From: Streptantibioticus rubrisoli
Lineage (GTDB): Bacteria > Actinomycetota > Actinomycetes > Streptomycetales > Streptomycetaceae
Length of the DNA: 64,000 bases
Direction: 5' to 3'
NCBI RefSeq assembly: GCF_024436055.1
Contig: NZ_JANFNH010000026.1
Location: 1 to 64,000 of the forward strand
This document shows positions 55,434 to 64,000 of this stretch, in pieces. The notes under the pieces were generated by a model, which saw only the letters and a program-made list of their open reading frames with translations, made no database searches and was not told the DNA's origin. Each line of letters opens with the position of its first letter. Within the stretch, counting starts at the first letter, position 1. A program made the translations under genes and the position numbers.

Positions 55434-55627
55434 GGTGCAAAACCTCCGTGATGGTGCGTCAACCGACAGACCTGGACAAGGTCCTTGCATCACGAAAACA
55501 GATTTGCGACCCAATCGTAGTCCCGAATCGGGAACCAAGCGCGGGAAAATCCCGTAGGCGAAAGCGCCGAGGGCGTCCGCCCCACGGATGGCGGACGCCC
55601 TCGGCGTCGATCAGAACCGGCTGGAGG

Positions 55628-57001
55628 TCAGGAGGCCTTGGCCTTCTCAGCCTCCGGCGCACTGGTCTTGGCGGCGGCCGCCGCCGTCACCGGAGCCGCG
55701 GCCTCGTAGAACTCGTCGCGCGGGTTCTCCAGCGCGCCGAGCGCCACCACGTCGCGCTTGAGGAACATCGCCAGCGTCCAGTCGGCGAGCACCCGGAACT
55801 TGCGGTTGAAGGTCGGCACCGCCATGCCGTGGTAGCCACGGTGGCAGTACCAGGCCAGCCGCCCACGCAGCTTGACCTTGCCGAACAGCAGGGCGACGCC
55901 CTTGTGCAGGCCGAGACCGGCGACCGCGCCCATGTTCTTGTGCTTGTACTCGTGCTGCGGGAAGCCGCGCATCCCGGCCACCACGTTGTCGCCGAGCACC
56001 TTGGCCTGGCGCAGCGCGTGCTGGGCGTTCGGCGGGCACCAGGCGCCCTCGCCCGAGGCGAGGTCCGGCACCTGGGCGTTGTCACCGGCCGCCCACACGT
56101 AGTCCATGCCCTGGACCTGCAGGGTGGGGGCGGTGTCGACGTGGCCGCGCGGGCCGAGCGGCAGGCCGAAGTTGGCCAGCGCCGGGTTCGGCTTGACGCC
56201 CGCGGTCCACACGATGGTGGAGGCGTCGACCTCCAGCCCGTTGGCGAGCACCACGTGCTTGTCGACGCAGGACTTCATCGAGGTCTCCAGGTAGACCTCG
56301 ATGCCGCGCTCGCGCAGGTGCTCAAGGCCCCACGTGCCGAGCTCCGGGCCGACCTCGGGGAGGATCCGGTTGGCAGCCTCGACGAGGATGAACCGCATGT
56401 CCTCGCGCTTGACGTTGGTGTAGTACTTGCACGCGTCGCGGGCCATGTCCTCGACCTCGCCGATGGTCTCCGCGCCCGCGAAGCCACCGCCGACGAAGAC
56501 GAAGGTCAGCGCCTTGCGGCGGACCTCCTCGTCGGTCGTGGAGTCGGCCAGGTCGAGCTGCTCCAGCACGTGGTTGCGCAGGTCGACGGCCTCCTCGACG
56601 CCCTTCATGCCGATGCCGTTCTCGGCCAGGCCGGGGATCGGGAAGGTGCGGGAGACGGCGCCGAGGGCGACGACGAGGTAGTCGAAGGGCAGCTCGTAGG
56701 ACTCGCCGACGAGCGGCTCGATGACGGCCACCTTGCGGTCCTGGTCGACCGAGGTGACGCGGCCGGTGAGGACCTCCGCCTTGGGCAGCACGCGTCGCAG
56801 CGGGACCACGACGTGGCGCGGGGAGATGCTGCCGGCGGCAGTCTCAGGGAGGAAGGGCTGGTACGTCATGTACGACCGGGGGTCGACGACCGTGACGGTC
56901 GCCTCGCCGTACCGCATCTTCTTCAGGATGCGGCGCGCCGCGTACAGGCCGACGTAACCGCCGCCTACTACGAGGATCCGTGGACGCTCCGTGGTGCTCA
57001 T
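55628..57001 (-). CDS. ndh: Type II NADH dehydrogenase
   Basis: 457 residues from ATG 57001. FAD motif VVGGGYVGLYAARRILKKM at the N-terminus; NADH motif FVFVGGGFAGAETIGE at about 165-180; FAD-binding YVWAAGDNAQVPD and a C-terminal membrane-associating helix. It passes electrons from NADH to menaquinone without pumping protons. The tail is Ala/Lys-rich. Two Rex-like operators lie upstream, so repression by Rex at low NADH/NAD+ is likely. Confidence 0.92.
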   Translation of the reverse strand: MSTTERPRILVVGGGYVGLYAARRILKKMRYGEATVTVVDPRSYMTYQPFLPETAAGSISPRHVVVPLRRVLPKAEVLTGRVTSVDQDRKVAVIEPLVGESYELPFDYLVVALGAVSRTFPIPGLAENGIGMKGVEEAVDLRNHVLEQLDLADSTTDEEVRRKALTFVFVGGGFAGAETIGEVEDMARDACKYYTNVKREDMRFILVEAANRILPEVGPELGTWGLEHLRERGIEVYLETSMKSCVDKHVVLANGLEVDASTIVWTAGVKPNPALANFGLPLGPRGHVDTAPTLQVQGMDYVWAAGDNAQVPDLASGEGAWCPPNAQHALRQAKVLGDNVVAGMRGFPQHEYKHKNMGAVAGLGLHKGVALLFGKVKLRGRLAWYCHRGYHGMAVPTFNRKFRVLADWTLAMFLKRDVVALGALENPRDEFYEAAAPVTAAAAAKTSAPEAEKAKAS

Positions 57002-57035
57002 GAAGATGAGTATCCAGCACCCGGATGGCCGCCCT

Positions 57036-57053
57036 TCGTGAGCCCCTTCACAA
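57036..57053 (-). promoter_or_regulatory. Rex-type operator, proximal to ndh
   Basis: On the minus strand TTGTGAA-GGGG-CTCACGA: the first half is a perfect match to the Rex consensus TTGTGAA-N4-TTCACAA, the second matches 5 of 7. It lies 35-52 nt upstream of the ndh ATG. Confidence 0.7.
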
Positions 57054-57284
57054 GGTTCTTGCAGGCCTCTGCTACACTGCGCGGTTTCGTGATCGACGCC
57101 ACAGCGGCGGCTGGAACCGGACGCGCCCTGGACACGTTGAGCCACCGCGCTGAGCAGCCACGATCCGCTTTCGCTCCGGGTGTGCGGCTAGCTGTCCACC
57201 GGCCGTGGAACACCGTCGAGGCAGCAGTCCGGCGCGCGGGGGGCGCGGAACCTCAACTCCACCCCAACAAAAGCCCGGTTCTTC

Positions 57285-57302
57285 ATGTGAAGAAATTCAC
57301 GA
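57285..57302 (-). promoter_or_regulatory. Rex-type operator, distal
   Basis: Plus-strand ATGTGAA-GAAA-TTCACGA, 6 of 7 matches in each half with the exact 4-nt spacer. It lies in the 374-nt gene-free stretch 57002-57375, about 285 nt above ndh and 75 nt beyond the ppx stop. Confidence 0.5.
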
Positions 57303-57375
57303 AGCAGTTTCCCGGTCCCCCGCGCGAGGCCGCCATACCCCCGCTCAACTGATGTTCGCCCTGCTCAGACGACGC

Positions 57376-58470
57376 TCAGAGCACGCTCCACGCGATCCCG
57401 TCGAGGATGTCGTGCTCGCTCACCACGACCTGCTCGGCCCCCACCCGCTCCATGATCATCAGCAGTACGAGGGCGCCCGCGCCGATCACGTCGACCCGGC
57501 CCGGGTGCAGCACCGGGATCGCGGCGCGCTCGGCGTGCGTCGAGGCGAGCAGACGGCCGGTGATCTCCCGGACCTGGTCGATGCCGATCCGCGAGTGGTG
57601 GATCGCCGACGAGTCGTACTCCCGCAGCCCCAGCGCGATGGCGGCCACCGTGGTGACCGAACCGGCCAGGCCGACCAGGGTACGGGCCCGCTCCAACGGC
57701 ACCGTCTCGGCGGCGAGGTCCAGCGCGGCGGCGATGTCCGCCCTCATCGCCGCGATCTGATCGGGCGTCGGCGGATCGCTGACCCGGCCGTCGCGGACCA
57801 GGTGCCGCTCGGTCATCCGGACACAGCCGATGTCCACCGAGCGGGCCGCGAAAACGTGGCCGCGGCCCGAAGGGCCTCCGTTGAGGGTGGTGGGCGACGG
57901 TACTTGGCCGCGGCCCGAAGGGCCTCCGTTGAGGGTGGTGGTGGGCGACGATACTTGGCCGCGGCCCGAAGGGCCTCCGTTGAGGGTGGTGGTGGGCGAC
58001 GGGTGGGCGTGCTGCGAGCCGACCACGAACTCGGTCGAGCCCCCACCGATGTCCACCACGAGGTACGGCTGGTCAAGGTCGTCCCGGCCAGCCAACTCCT
58101 TCGTCGCCCCGGTGAACGAGAACTCCGCCTCGTCGTCCCCGGAGATCACCTCGGGCTCGACGCCCAGAACGTCCCGCACACCGCGCACGAACTCGGCGCG
58201 GTTCTCCGCGTCGCGGGAGGCCGACGTGGCCACGAACCGCACCTTCTCGGCGCCGAGTTCACGGATCACCTCGGCGTACTCGCGGCACGCGGCGAAGGTG
58301 CGCTCCAGCGCCTCGGGCGCCAGCCGACCGGTGCGGTCCACGTCCTGGCCGAGCCGCACGATCTTCATCCGCCGGTCGAGGTCCTTGATCTCACCGGTCT
58401 CCCGGTTGGCCTCCGCGACCAGCAGCCGGATGGAGTTCGTACCGCAGTCGATGGCGGCGACCCTCGTCAC
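57376..58470 (-). CDS. Ppx/GppA family exopolyphosphatase, with a tandem-repeat insert
   Basis: 364 residues from GTG 58470, overlapping the upstream stop by 4 bp. AIDCGTNSIRLLV and LVVDIGGGSTEFVVG are the two phosphate-binding loops of the ASKHA fold; LVGLAGSVTTVAAIALG is conserved in the C-terminal half. Normal members run straight from the second loop into AARSVDIGCVRMTERH. Here about 50 residues of three near-identical units (SPTTTLNGGPSGRG) lie between them (about 153-206), encoded by tandem copies of a palindromic element. The insert borders the active-site cleft, so activity could be altered. It hydrolyses polyphosphate or pppGpp. Confidence 0.92.
   Translation of the reverse strand: MTRVAAIDCGTNSIRLLVAEANRETGEIKDLDRRMKIVRLGQDVDRTGRLAPEALERTFAACREYAEVIRELGAEKVRFVATSASRDAENRAEFVRGVRDVLGVEPEVISGDDEAEFSFTGATKELAGRDDLDQPYLVVDIGGGSTEFVVGSQHAHPSPTTTLNGGPSGRGQVSSPTTTLNGGPSGRGQVPSPTTLNGGPSGRGHVFAARSVDIGCVRMTERHLVRDGRVSDPPTPDQIAAMRADIAAALDLAAETVPLERARTLVGLAGSVTTVAAIALGLREYDSSAIHHSRIGIDQVREITGRLLASTHAERAAIPVLHPGRVDVIGAGALVLLMIMERVGAEQVVVSEHDILDGIAWSVL
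57857..58001. repeat. Three tandem copies of a palindromic mini-element in ppx
   Basis: Units begin at 57857 (48 bp), 57905 (51 bp) and 57956 (about 46 bp). Each carries GGCCC-GAA-GGGCC and GTTGAGGGTGGTG. Lengths are multiples of three, so the ppx frame is kept. A single related copy lies in purK (13467-13510). Confidence 0.9.
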
Positions 58471-58994
58471 TTGGCCTCCTCCTCCGCGCACACGCACGGT
58501 CCCTTGCGCCACCACTCCGGCAGCATCGCGATCGCCTCGTCGCCCAGCGGGTTCACCCCGGCACCGGCCGCCAGCGAGTGGCCGACCAGCACGTGCAGGC
58601 ACTTGACCCGATCCGGCATACCGCCCGCGCTCGGGAAGTTCTCCAGCACCTCGATGGCGTCCCGGCGCGCGATGTAGTCCTCGTGCGCCGCCCGGTACGC
58701 GGCGGCCAGCTCCTCGTCCTCGGCGAGCCGCGCCGTCATCTCCTTCATCACGCCCTCCGCCTCCAGCGTGCCGATGGCCGAGGCGGCACGCGGGCAGGTC
58801 AGGTAGTACAGCGTGGGGAACGGTGTGCCGTCCTCCAGCCGGGGCGCGGTCTCCACCACGTCCGGCAGCCCGCACGGGCAGCGGTGCGCGACGGCCCGCA
58901 GCCCGCGCGGCACGCGGCCGAGCTGCTCGCCGATGGCGGCGACGTCGGCGTCGGTGGGCGGGGCGGGTTCGGTGCGGGGCGGCGGGTTCTTCAC
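58467..58994 (-). CDS. DUF501 family protein
   Basis: 175 residues. It shows the DUF501 pattern: AIGEQLGRVPRGLRAVAHRC, CGLPDVVETAPRLEDGTPFP and TLYYLTCPRAASAIGTLE, with a C-terminal CVCAEEEAK. Cys-rich ends suggest metal or redox binding. Function unknown; across actinobacteria it neighbours enolase, the DivIC-like gene and ppx, as here. It couples by a 4-bp overlap to ppx. Confidence 0.88.
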   Translation of the reverse strand: MKNPPPRTEPAPPTDADVAAIGEQLGRVPRGLRAVAHRCPCGLPDVVETAPRLEDGTPFPTLYYLTCPRAASAIGTLEAEGVMKEMTARLAEDEELAAAYRAAHEDYIARRDAIEVLENFPSAGGMPDRVKCLHVLVGHSLAAGAGVNPLGDEAIAMLPEWWRKGPCVCAEEEAK

Positions 58995-59009
58995 GGGCGG
59001 CTTTCTGGT

Positions 59010-59095
59010 TCGGCGGTGGCTCGATGGTGGTGCGGGGCTCGATGGTGGTGGTGCGGGAGCTCGCCGGTGGTGCGGGCTCGTTGGTGGTGCGGGTG
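59010..59095. repeat. Degenerate ~18-bp tandem repeats between the DivIC-like and DUF501 genes
   Basis: About five units of GGCTCGATGGTGGTGCGG with substitutions and small gaps fill most of the 115-nt intergenic gap. Confidence 0.6.
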
Positions 59096-59109
59096 CCGGG
59101 CGGGCCCGG

Positions 59110-59589
59110 TCAGTGGCTGGCGTCGGAGGAGTTCACTCCGTTCCACAGATTGTCGTACCAGGCGCGGTTGGCCACCGTCCCCGAGGCGCTGTCGCCCTGG
59201 TCGGCGTCCCTTTCGCGCTGGCCGGACATGGTGTAGCCGGTCTCGCCCGGCATGACGTAGTGCAAGTGCTCGCGGGCCTGCGCCTTGACGTACTCCGGAT
59301 CGGCCCAGCGGGCCTTCTCCTCCTGTAGCCGCTCCACCCGCTGTCGCGCCTGGCGGGCCTGTTCGCGCTGGTCGGCGATCTGCGAGCGCTGGGCCACGTA
59401 CTGCCGCATGGGGTAGGCGAGCGCGACGACCAGCGCGCAGACGGTCAGCGCGAGCAGCGCGGCGCGGCCGGTGAGCCTGCCGCGCCGCGGGGTACGGCCG
59501 GTGGCCCGGTAGACGCGCGCCTGCGCCTGCGCGCCCAGGGCCTTGAGCCTCGTTGCGGTCGAGAAGCGGTCCGCTGGCACGTCGCTCAC
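59110..59589 (-). CDS. FtsB/DivIC-type septum formation initiator protein
   Basis: 159 residues. Basic cytoplasmic N-terminus, one transmembrane helix (about 43-61, AALLALTVCALVVALAYP), an extracellular coiled coil (about 70-95, QREQARQARQRVERLQEEKA) and the conserved WADPEYVKAQAREHLHYVMP segment. It should complex with FtsL and DivIB/FtsQ at the division septum. It precedes DUF501 and ppx on the same strand and follows enolase. Confidence 0.9.
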   Translation of the reverse strand: MSDVPADRFSTATRLKALGAQAQARVYRATGRTPRRGRLTGRAALLALTVCALVVALAYPMRQYVAQRSQIADQREQARQARQRVERLQEEKARWADPEYVKAQAREHLHYVMPGETGYTMSGQRERDADQGDSASGTVANRAWYDNLWNGVNSSDASH

Positions 59590-59642
59590 CCCTCAGCACG
59601 TACGTAGTTGTGTTTCGGGGGCCTCGCCCTCGAACCCCCCGG

Positions 59643-59667
59643 GGCCCGGGGGCGCTGCCCCCGGGCC
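59643..59667 (-). terminator. Hairpin terminator after enolase
   Basis: Perfect 11-bp stem (59643-59653 with 59657-59667) and GCT loop, 13 nt beyond the eno stop. Confidence 0.7.
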
Positions 59668-59679
59668 GTCACAGGACCT

Positions 59680-61847
<2,168 letters not shown>

Positions 61848-61861
61848 GGAGATTTCCTCAC

Positions 61862-62052
61862 CGACGCCTACGAGGTCAGCTGTCGGGTTCGGGCCGAGTG
61901 AGTTGCCCGGTCGCGGCGGCGCGACTTAACCCCTAGCCGGTCCGGCCAGTTGGCCGGCCCGGCGGAGAACCTTGGGTCCCCCGCTCCTGCCTACGGCGCT
62001 TTCGCGTCGACTGATCCCGTCGGTCGGCGGCAGGACTCGGCGTACCTGACCG
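61862..62052 (-). ncRNA. c-di-AMP (ydaO/yuaA) riboswitch upstream of the Rpf-like gene
   Basis: Minus strand, ending about 15 nt before the gene. In order it has CGCCGAGTCCTGCCGCC, GCAGGAGCGGGGGACCCAAG, GGGGTTAAGTCG, GGGCAACTC, then CCGAACCCGACAGCTGACCT and CGTAGGCGTC. The two ends (CGCCGAGTCC... and ...GTAGGCG) and the GGGGACCCA and CCGAACCCGACAGCT blocks are the hallmarks of the ydaO class. High c-di-AMP should terminate transcription or block it. Confidence 0.85.
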
Positions 62053-62094
62053 ACAGGGCTCGCGGTGGCGAGCGGTCACGACCATAAACACACC

Positions 62095-62124
62095 TCCCGG
62101 GCGGCTGACAAACACCGCCCGGGA
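62095..62124 (-). terminator. Hairpin between the two Rpf-like genes
   Basis: 10-bp stem (62095-62104 with 62115-62124). It is followed on the minus strand by GGTGTGTTTATGG, where the riboswitch promoter probably begins. Confidence 0.55.
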
Positions 62125-62137
62125 ACCCCGAATTGCT

Positions 62138-62206
62138 GACGCGCCGTCAGTGGAACGTCAGATCCGCAGGTCGGAACCGGGATAAGCGGACGCCTGACGG
62201 CGCGTC
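62138..62206. repeat. Spaced 13-bp inverted repeat
   Basis: GACGCGCCGTCAG (62138-62150) and its exact complement (62194-62206) 43 nt apart, just beyond the stop of the long Rpf-like gene. The left arm lies in its own CTGACG-CGC-CGTCAG dyad. Probably the transcript end of that gene. Confidence 0.6.
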
Positions 62207-62239
62207 GCCCCAACGGACCGGGAGAGGTATGTCACAGGT

Positions 62240-63340
62240 TTAACCGAGAGTGAGGTGCTGTCCGGGCAGGATCAGGTCGGGGTTGGAGCCCACCACGGAC
62301 TTGTTGGCCTCGTAGAGCGACGGCCAGCCACCAGGCACCGAGTGGTCTGTCGCGATTTGCGAGAGGTTGTCGCCCGGCTGAACGGTGTAGGACCCACTCC
62401 CCTGCCCGTCCGTCCCCAGGCCCTGCTGGCGTGCGTCGTCGCCGCCGCGTGAGGCACGGTCACCACCGCGGTCACCGGGCGTAGTCGGCGCCGGGTCGCT
62501 GGGCGAGGCCGACGGCGCGCCGGAAGGCGCCCCGGGCGCCGTGGGGTCGGCGCTGGCCGAACCGGAAGCGGAAGGACCGGACGCGGAAGGAGACGGCTTG
62601 GCGTGCCGCCCGCCGCCGGAGCCGCCCGAGGGCGACGGCGCGCTGCTGGCCGAGGCGGAGGGAGCCGACGAAGCGGAGGAAGAGGGCGACGGGCTGGCGG
62701 ACGGCGTGCCCGACGCGTCCACCGAACCGGGCGAGGACGCGTCCACCGAGCCGGACGAATCAGAGGATCCACTCGGCACGGGCGAAGCCGACGAACCGGA
62801 GGTTCCAGAAGGACCGGAAGAACCGGAGGAGTCCGTCACACCGGACCCGTTCCCGAGCACCGGCACGTTGGACAGGCCGGATCCACCGGAGGCGCCGGAG
62901 TCGTTCCACGAACCGTCCGTCGACGGGTTGAGCGTTCCCGGGTCCACGTCCGCCGAGGCGCCGCCCTTGGCCAGGCCCGCGTCCACCGCGCAACCGCCCC
63001 AGGTGTCCGCCCCCTGGGCGGCCAGCACCTTCTCGGCGATGACTATCTGCTGCTGGCGGCTGGCCAGGTCGGGCCGCTCGGCGTAGGCCGTGCCGCCGAA
63101 CCGCTCCCAGGTGTCCTGGGTCATCTGCAGCCCGCCGTACGCGCCGTTGCCGCTGTCCGCGCTCCACATGCCGCCGCTCTCGCACTGCGCCACCTTGTCC
63201 CAGGTGCTGGCGGTCGCGGCGTGCGCACCTGTCGCCCCGAGCAGCGGTAGCGCGATCCCGGCGCCGGTGACTCCGGCGGTGACGACGAACGCGGGCGCCT
63301 GACGCGGCTTGCGATGCTGACCGTTGCCCGACCTGAGCAT
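62240..63340 (-). CDS. Rpf-like transglycosylase with long Ser/Pro linker and LysM
   Basis: 366 residues from ATG 63340. Signal peptide to about residue 41 (AHA). Rpf domain (about 42-120): TWDKVAQCESGGMWSADSGN, YGGLQMTQDTWERFGG. A very long Ser/Gly/Pro/Ala/Asp linker (about 150-310) ends in a LysM (about 318-364, SYTVQPGDNLSQIATD). It is a secreted muralytic enzyme, probably paralogous to the neighbour. No riboswitch is evident upstream of this one. Confidence 0.9.
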   Translation of the reverse strand: MLRSGNGQHRKPRQAPAFVVTAGVTGAGIALPLLGATGAHAATASTWDKVAQCESGGMWSADSGNGAYGGLQMTQDTWERFGGTAYAERPDLASRQQQIVIAEKVLAAQGADTWGGCAVDAGLAKGGASADVDPGTLNPSTDGSWNDSGASGGSGLSNVPVLGNGSGVTDSSGSSGPSGTSGSSASPVPSGSSDSSGSVDASSPGSVDASGTPSASPSPSSSASSAPSASASSAPSPSGGSGGGRHAKPSPSASGPSASGSASADPTAPGAPSGAPSASPSDPAPTTPGDRGGDRASRGGDDARQQGLGTDGQGSGSYTVQPGDNLSQIATDHSVPGGWPSLYEANKSVVGSNPDLILPGQHLTLG

Positions 63341-63479
63341 GTGAGGCCTTTCTCCGACGGCTGGGACGAGCGCAGAGCGTAGCCGGTAACGGCGTCGGTC
63401 ACGGGTGGATGTAGTGGAGATCACGTGGAGGTCACGCTCGGCCGACATCCCGTCAGGTGTCTGTATTCACCATGCGTTA

Positions 63480-64000
63480 TCACCCGTTGGAGACATCTTG
63501 GACAGCGGTGAAGGAGACCGGAAGGGTGCGCAGCCCGCGCATGATCAGCCCTCCGCGCCAGCGCAACTCCCCCGGCTCTACCGCGAGTTGGAGGTCGGGC
63601 AGCCGGGTGAGCAACGCGCCCAGCGCGGTCTGGCCTTCGAGCCGGGCGAGCGGGGCGCCCAGGCAGTAGTGGATGCCGTGCCCGAAGCCAAGGTGCGGAT
63701 TGTCCCGGCGGGCCAGGTCGAGGATGTCGGGACCATCGAAGCGTTCCGGGTCGCGGTCGGCGGCGGCCAGTACCACCAGCACCGGGTCGCCGGTGCCGAT
63801 CAACTGGCCGCCGATGCTGAGCGGTTCGGTGGCGAACCGCCACGTCGCCAACTCAACCGGCCCGTCATAGCGCAGCAGTTCCTCGACCGCTGTGGCCAGC
63901 AGCCCCGCCTCGCCGCGGCCCACCGACTCCTGCAGCAGCCGCCGCTGCTCCGGGTTGCGCAGCAGCGCGTAGGTGCCGTTGCCGATCAGGTTGACCGTGG
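63480..64000 (-). CDS. Cytochrome P450, C-terminal part
   Basis: Runs off the right edge; the visible part is about 173 residues. EELLRYDGPVE (ExxR helix K), FGHGIHYCLGAPLARLEG (heme-binding loop, axial Cys) and GLIMRGLRTLPVSF are clear. NLIGNGTYALLRNPEQRRLL near the edge is the end of helix I. Class I bacterial P450 (CYP105/107-like); substrate unknown. Confidence 0.9.
   Translation of the reverse strand, partial: TVNLIGNGTYALLRNPEQRRLLQESVGRGEAGLLATAVEELLRYDGPVELATWRFATEPLSIGGQLIGTGDPVLVVLAAADRDPERFDGPDILDLARRDNPHLGFGHGIHYCLGAPLARLEGQTALGALLTRLPDLQLAVEPGELRWRGGLIMRGLRTLPVSFTAVQDVSNG

Overview
High-GC actinobacterial chromosome, almost certainly Streptomyces or a very close relative. The reasons are the strong third-position GC bias, GTG/TTG starts, a tRNA-Leu(UAA) of the bldA type, an XRE/DUF397/ATPase regulatory triad, class-E-like sortase signals and a familiar run of core genes. 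From memory, not from a search, the gene order follows the S. coelicolor block around SCO3040-SCO3125.

Layout. 1-5.7 kb: a glycosyltransferase and LytR-CpsA-Psr (LCP) genes for cell-wall glycopolymer transfer, a thioesterase, and a WhiJ/AbaA-type triad. The first LCP and the glycosyltransferase are both cut short where they meet, near base 125. 5.7-14 kb: acyl-CoA dehydrogenase, UDP-glucose dehydrogenase, a lone kdpB, and a purK-purE-dipeptidase operon. 14.5-19 kb: GtrA protein, a two-component system and a POT peptide transporter. 19-23.4 kb: a four-gene operon of sortase-anchored surface proteins and a DUF916-like partner. 23.8-26 kb: a partner-switching module (ATP-binding anti-sigma, STAS anti-anti-sigma, SigB-type sigma). 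26.2-32 kb: histidine utilisation operon hutU, M20 amidohydrolase, hutF, hutI. 32-38.3 kb: PLP decarboxylase, RpiR regulator, ribosomal protein L25, and an accessory island with a frameshifted type VII-like amidase effector, an EspC/WXG-like partner and two paralogous small membrane proteins. 38.3-49.9 kb: MMPL transporter, MatB-like synthetase, cystathionine beta-synthase, SGNH hydrolase, thiolase, small unknowns and a Bax-inhibitor-1 protein. 50.1 kb: bldA. 50.6-54 kb: MacB-type ABC exporter. 54-64 kb: cyclopropane synthase, NDH-2 with Rex-type operators, Ppx/GppA, DUF501, DivIC/FtsB-like protein, enolase, two Rpf-like transglycosylases (one behind a c-di-AMP riboswitch) and a partial P450.

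The least ordinary content is repeat biology. A short palindromic element sits in frame in ppx (three tandem copies) and in purK (one copy, opposite orientation). A 117-bp foldback element with terminal inverted repeats lies in frame in the amidohydrolase N-terminus. A roughly 110-135 bp dispersed repeat abuts stop codons at four loci. A perfect 80-bp palindrome separates two convergent genes. Apart from those, the strongest biological candidates are the frameshifted effector/immunity-like island, the sortase/DUF916-like surface operon, and the single TTA codon in the XRE regulator in the same window as its decoding tRNA.
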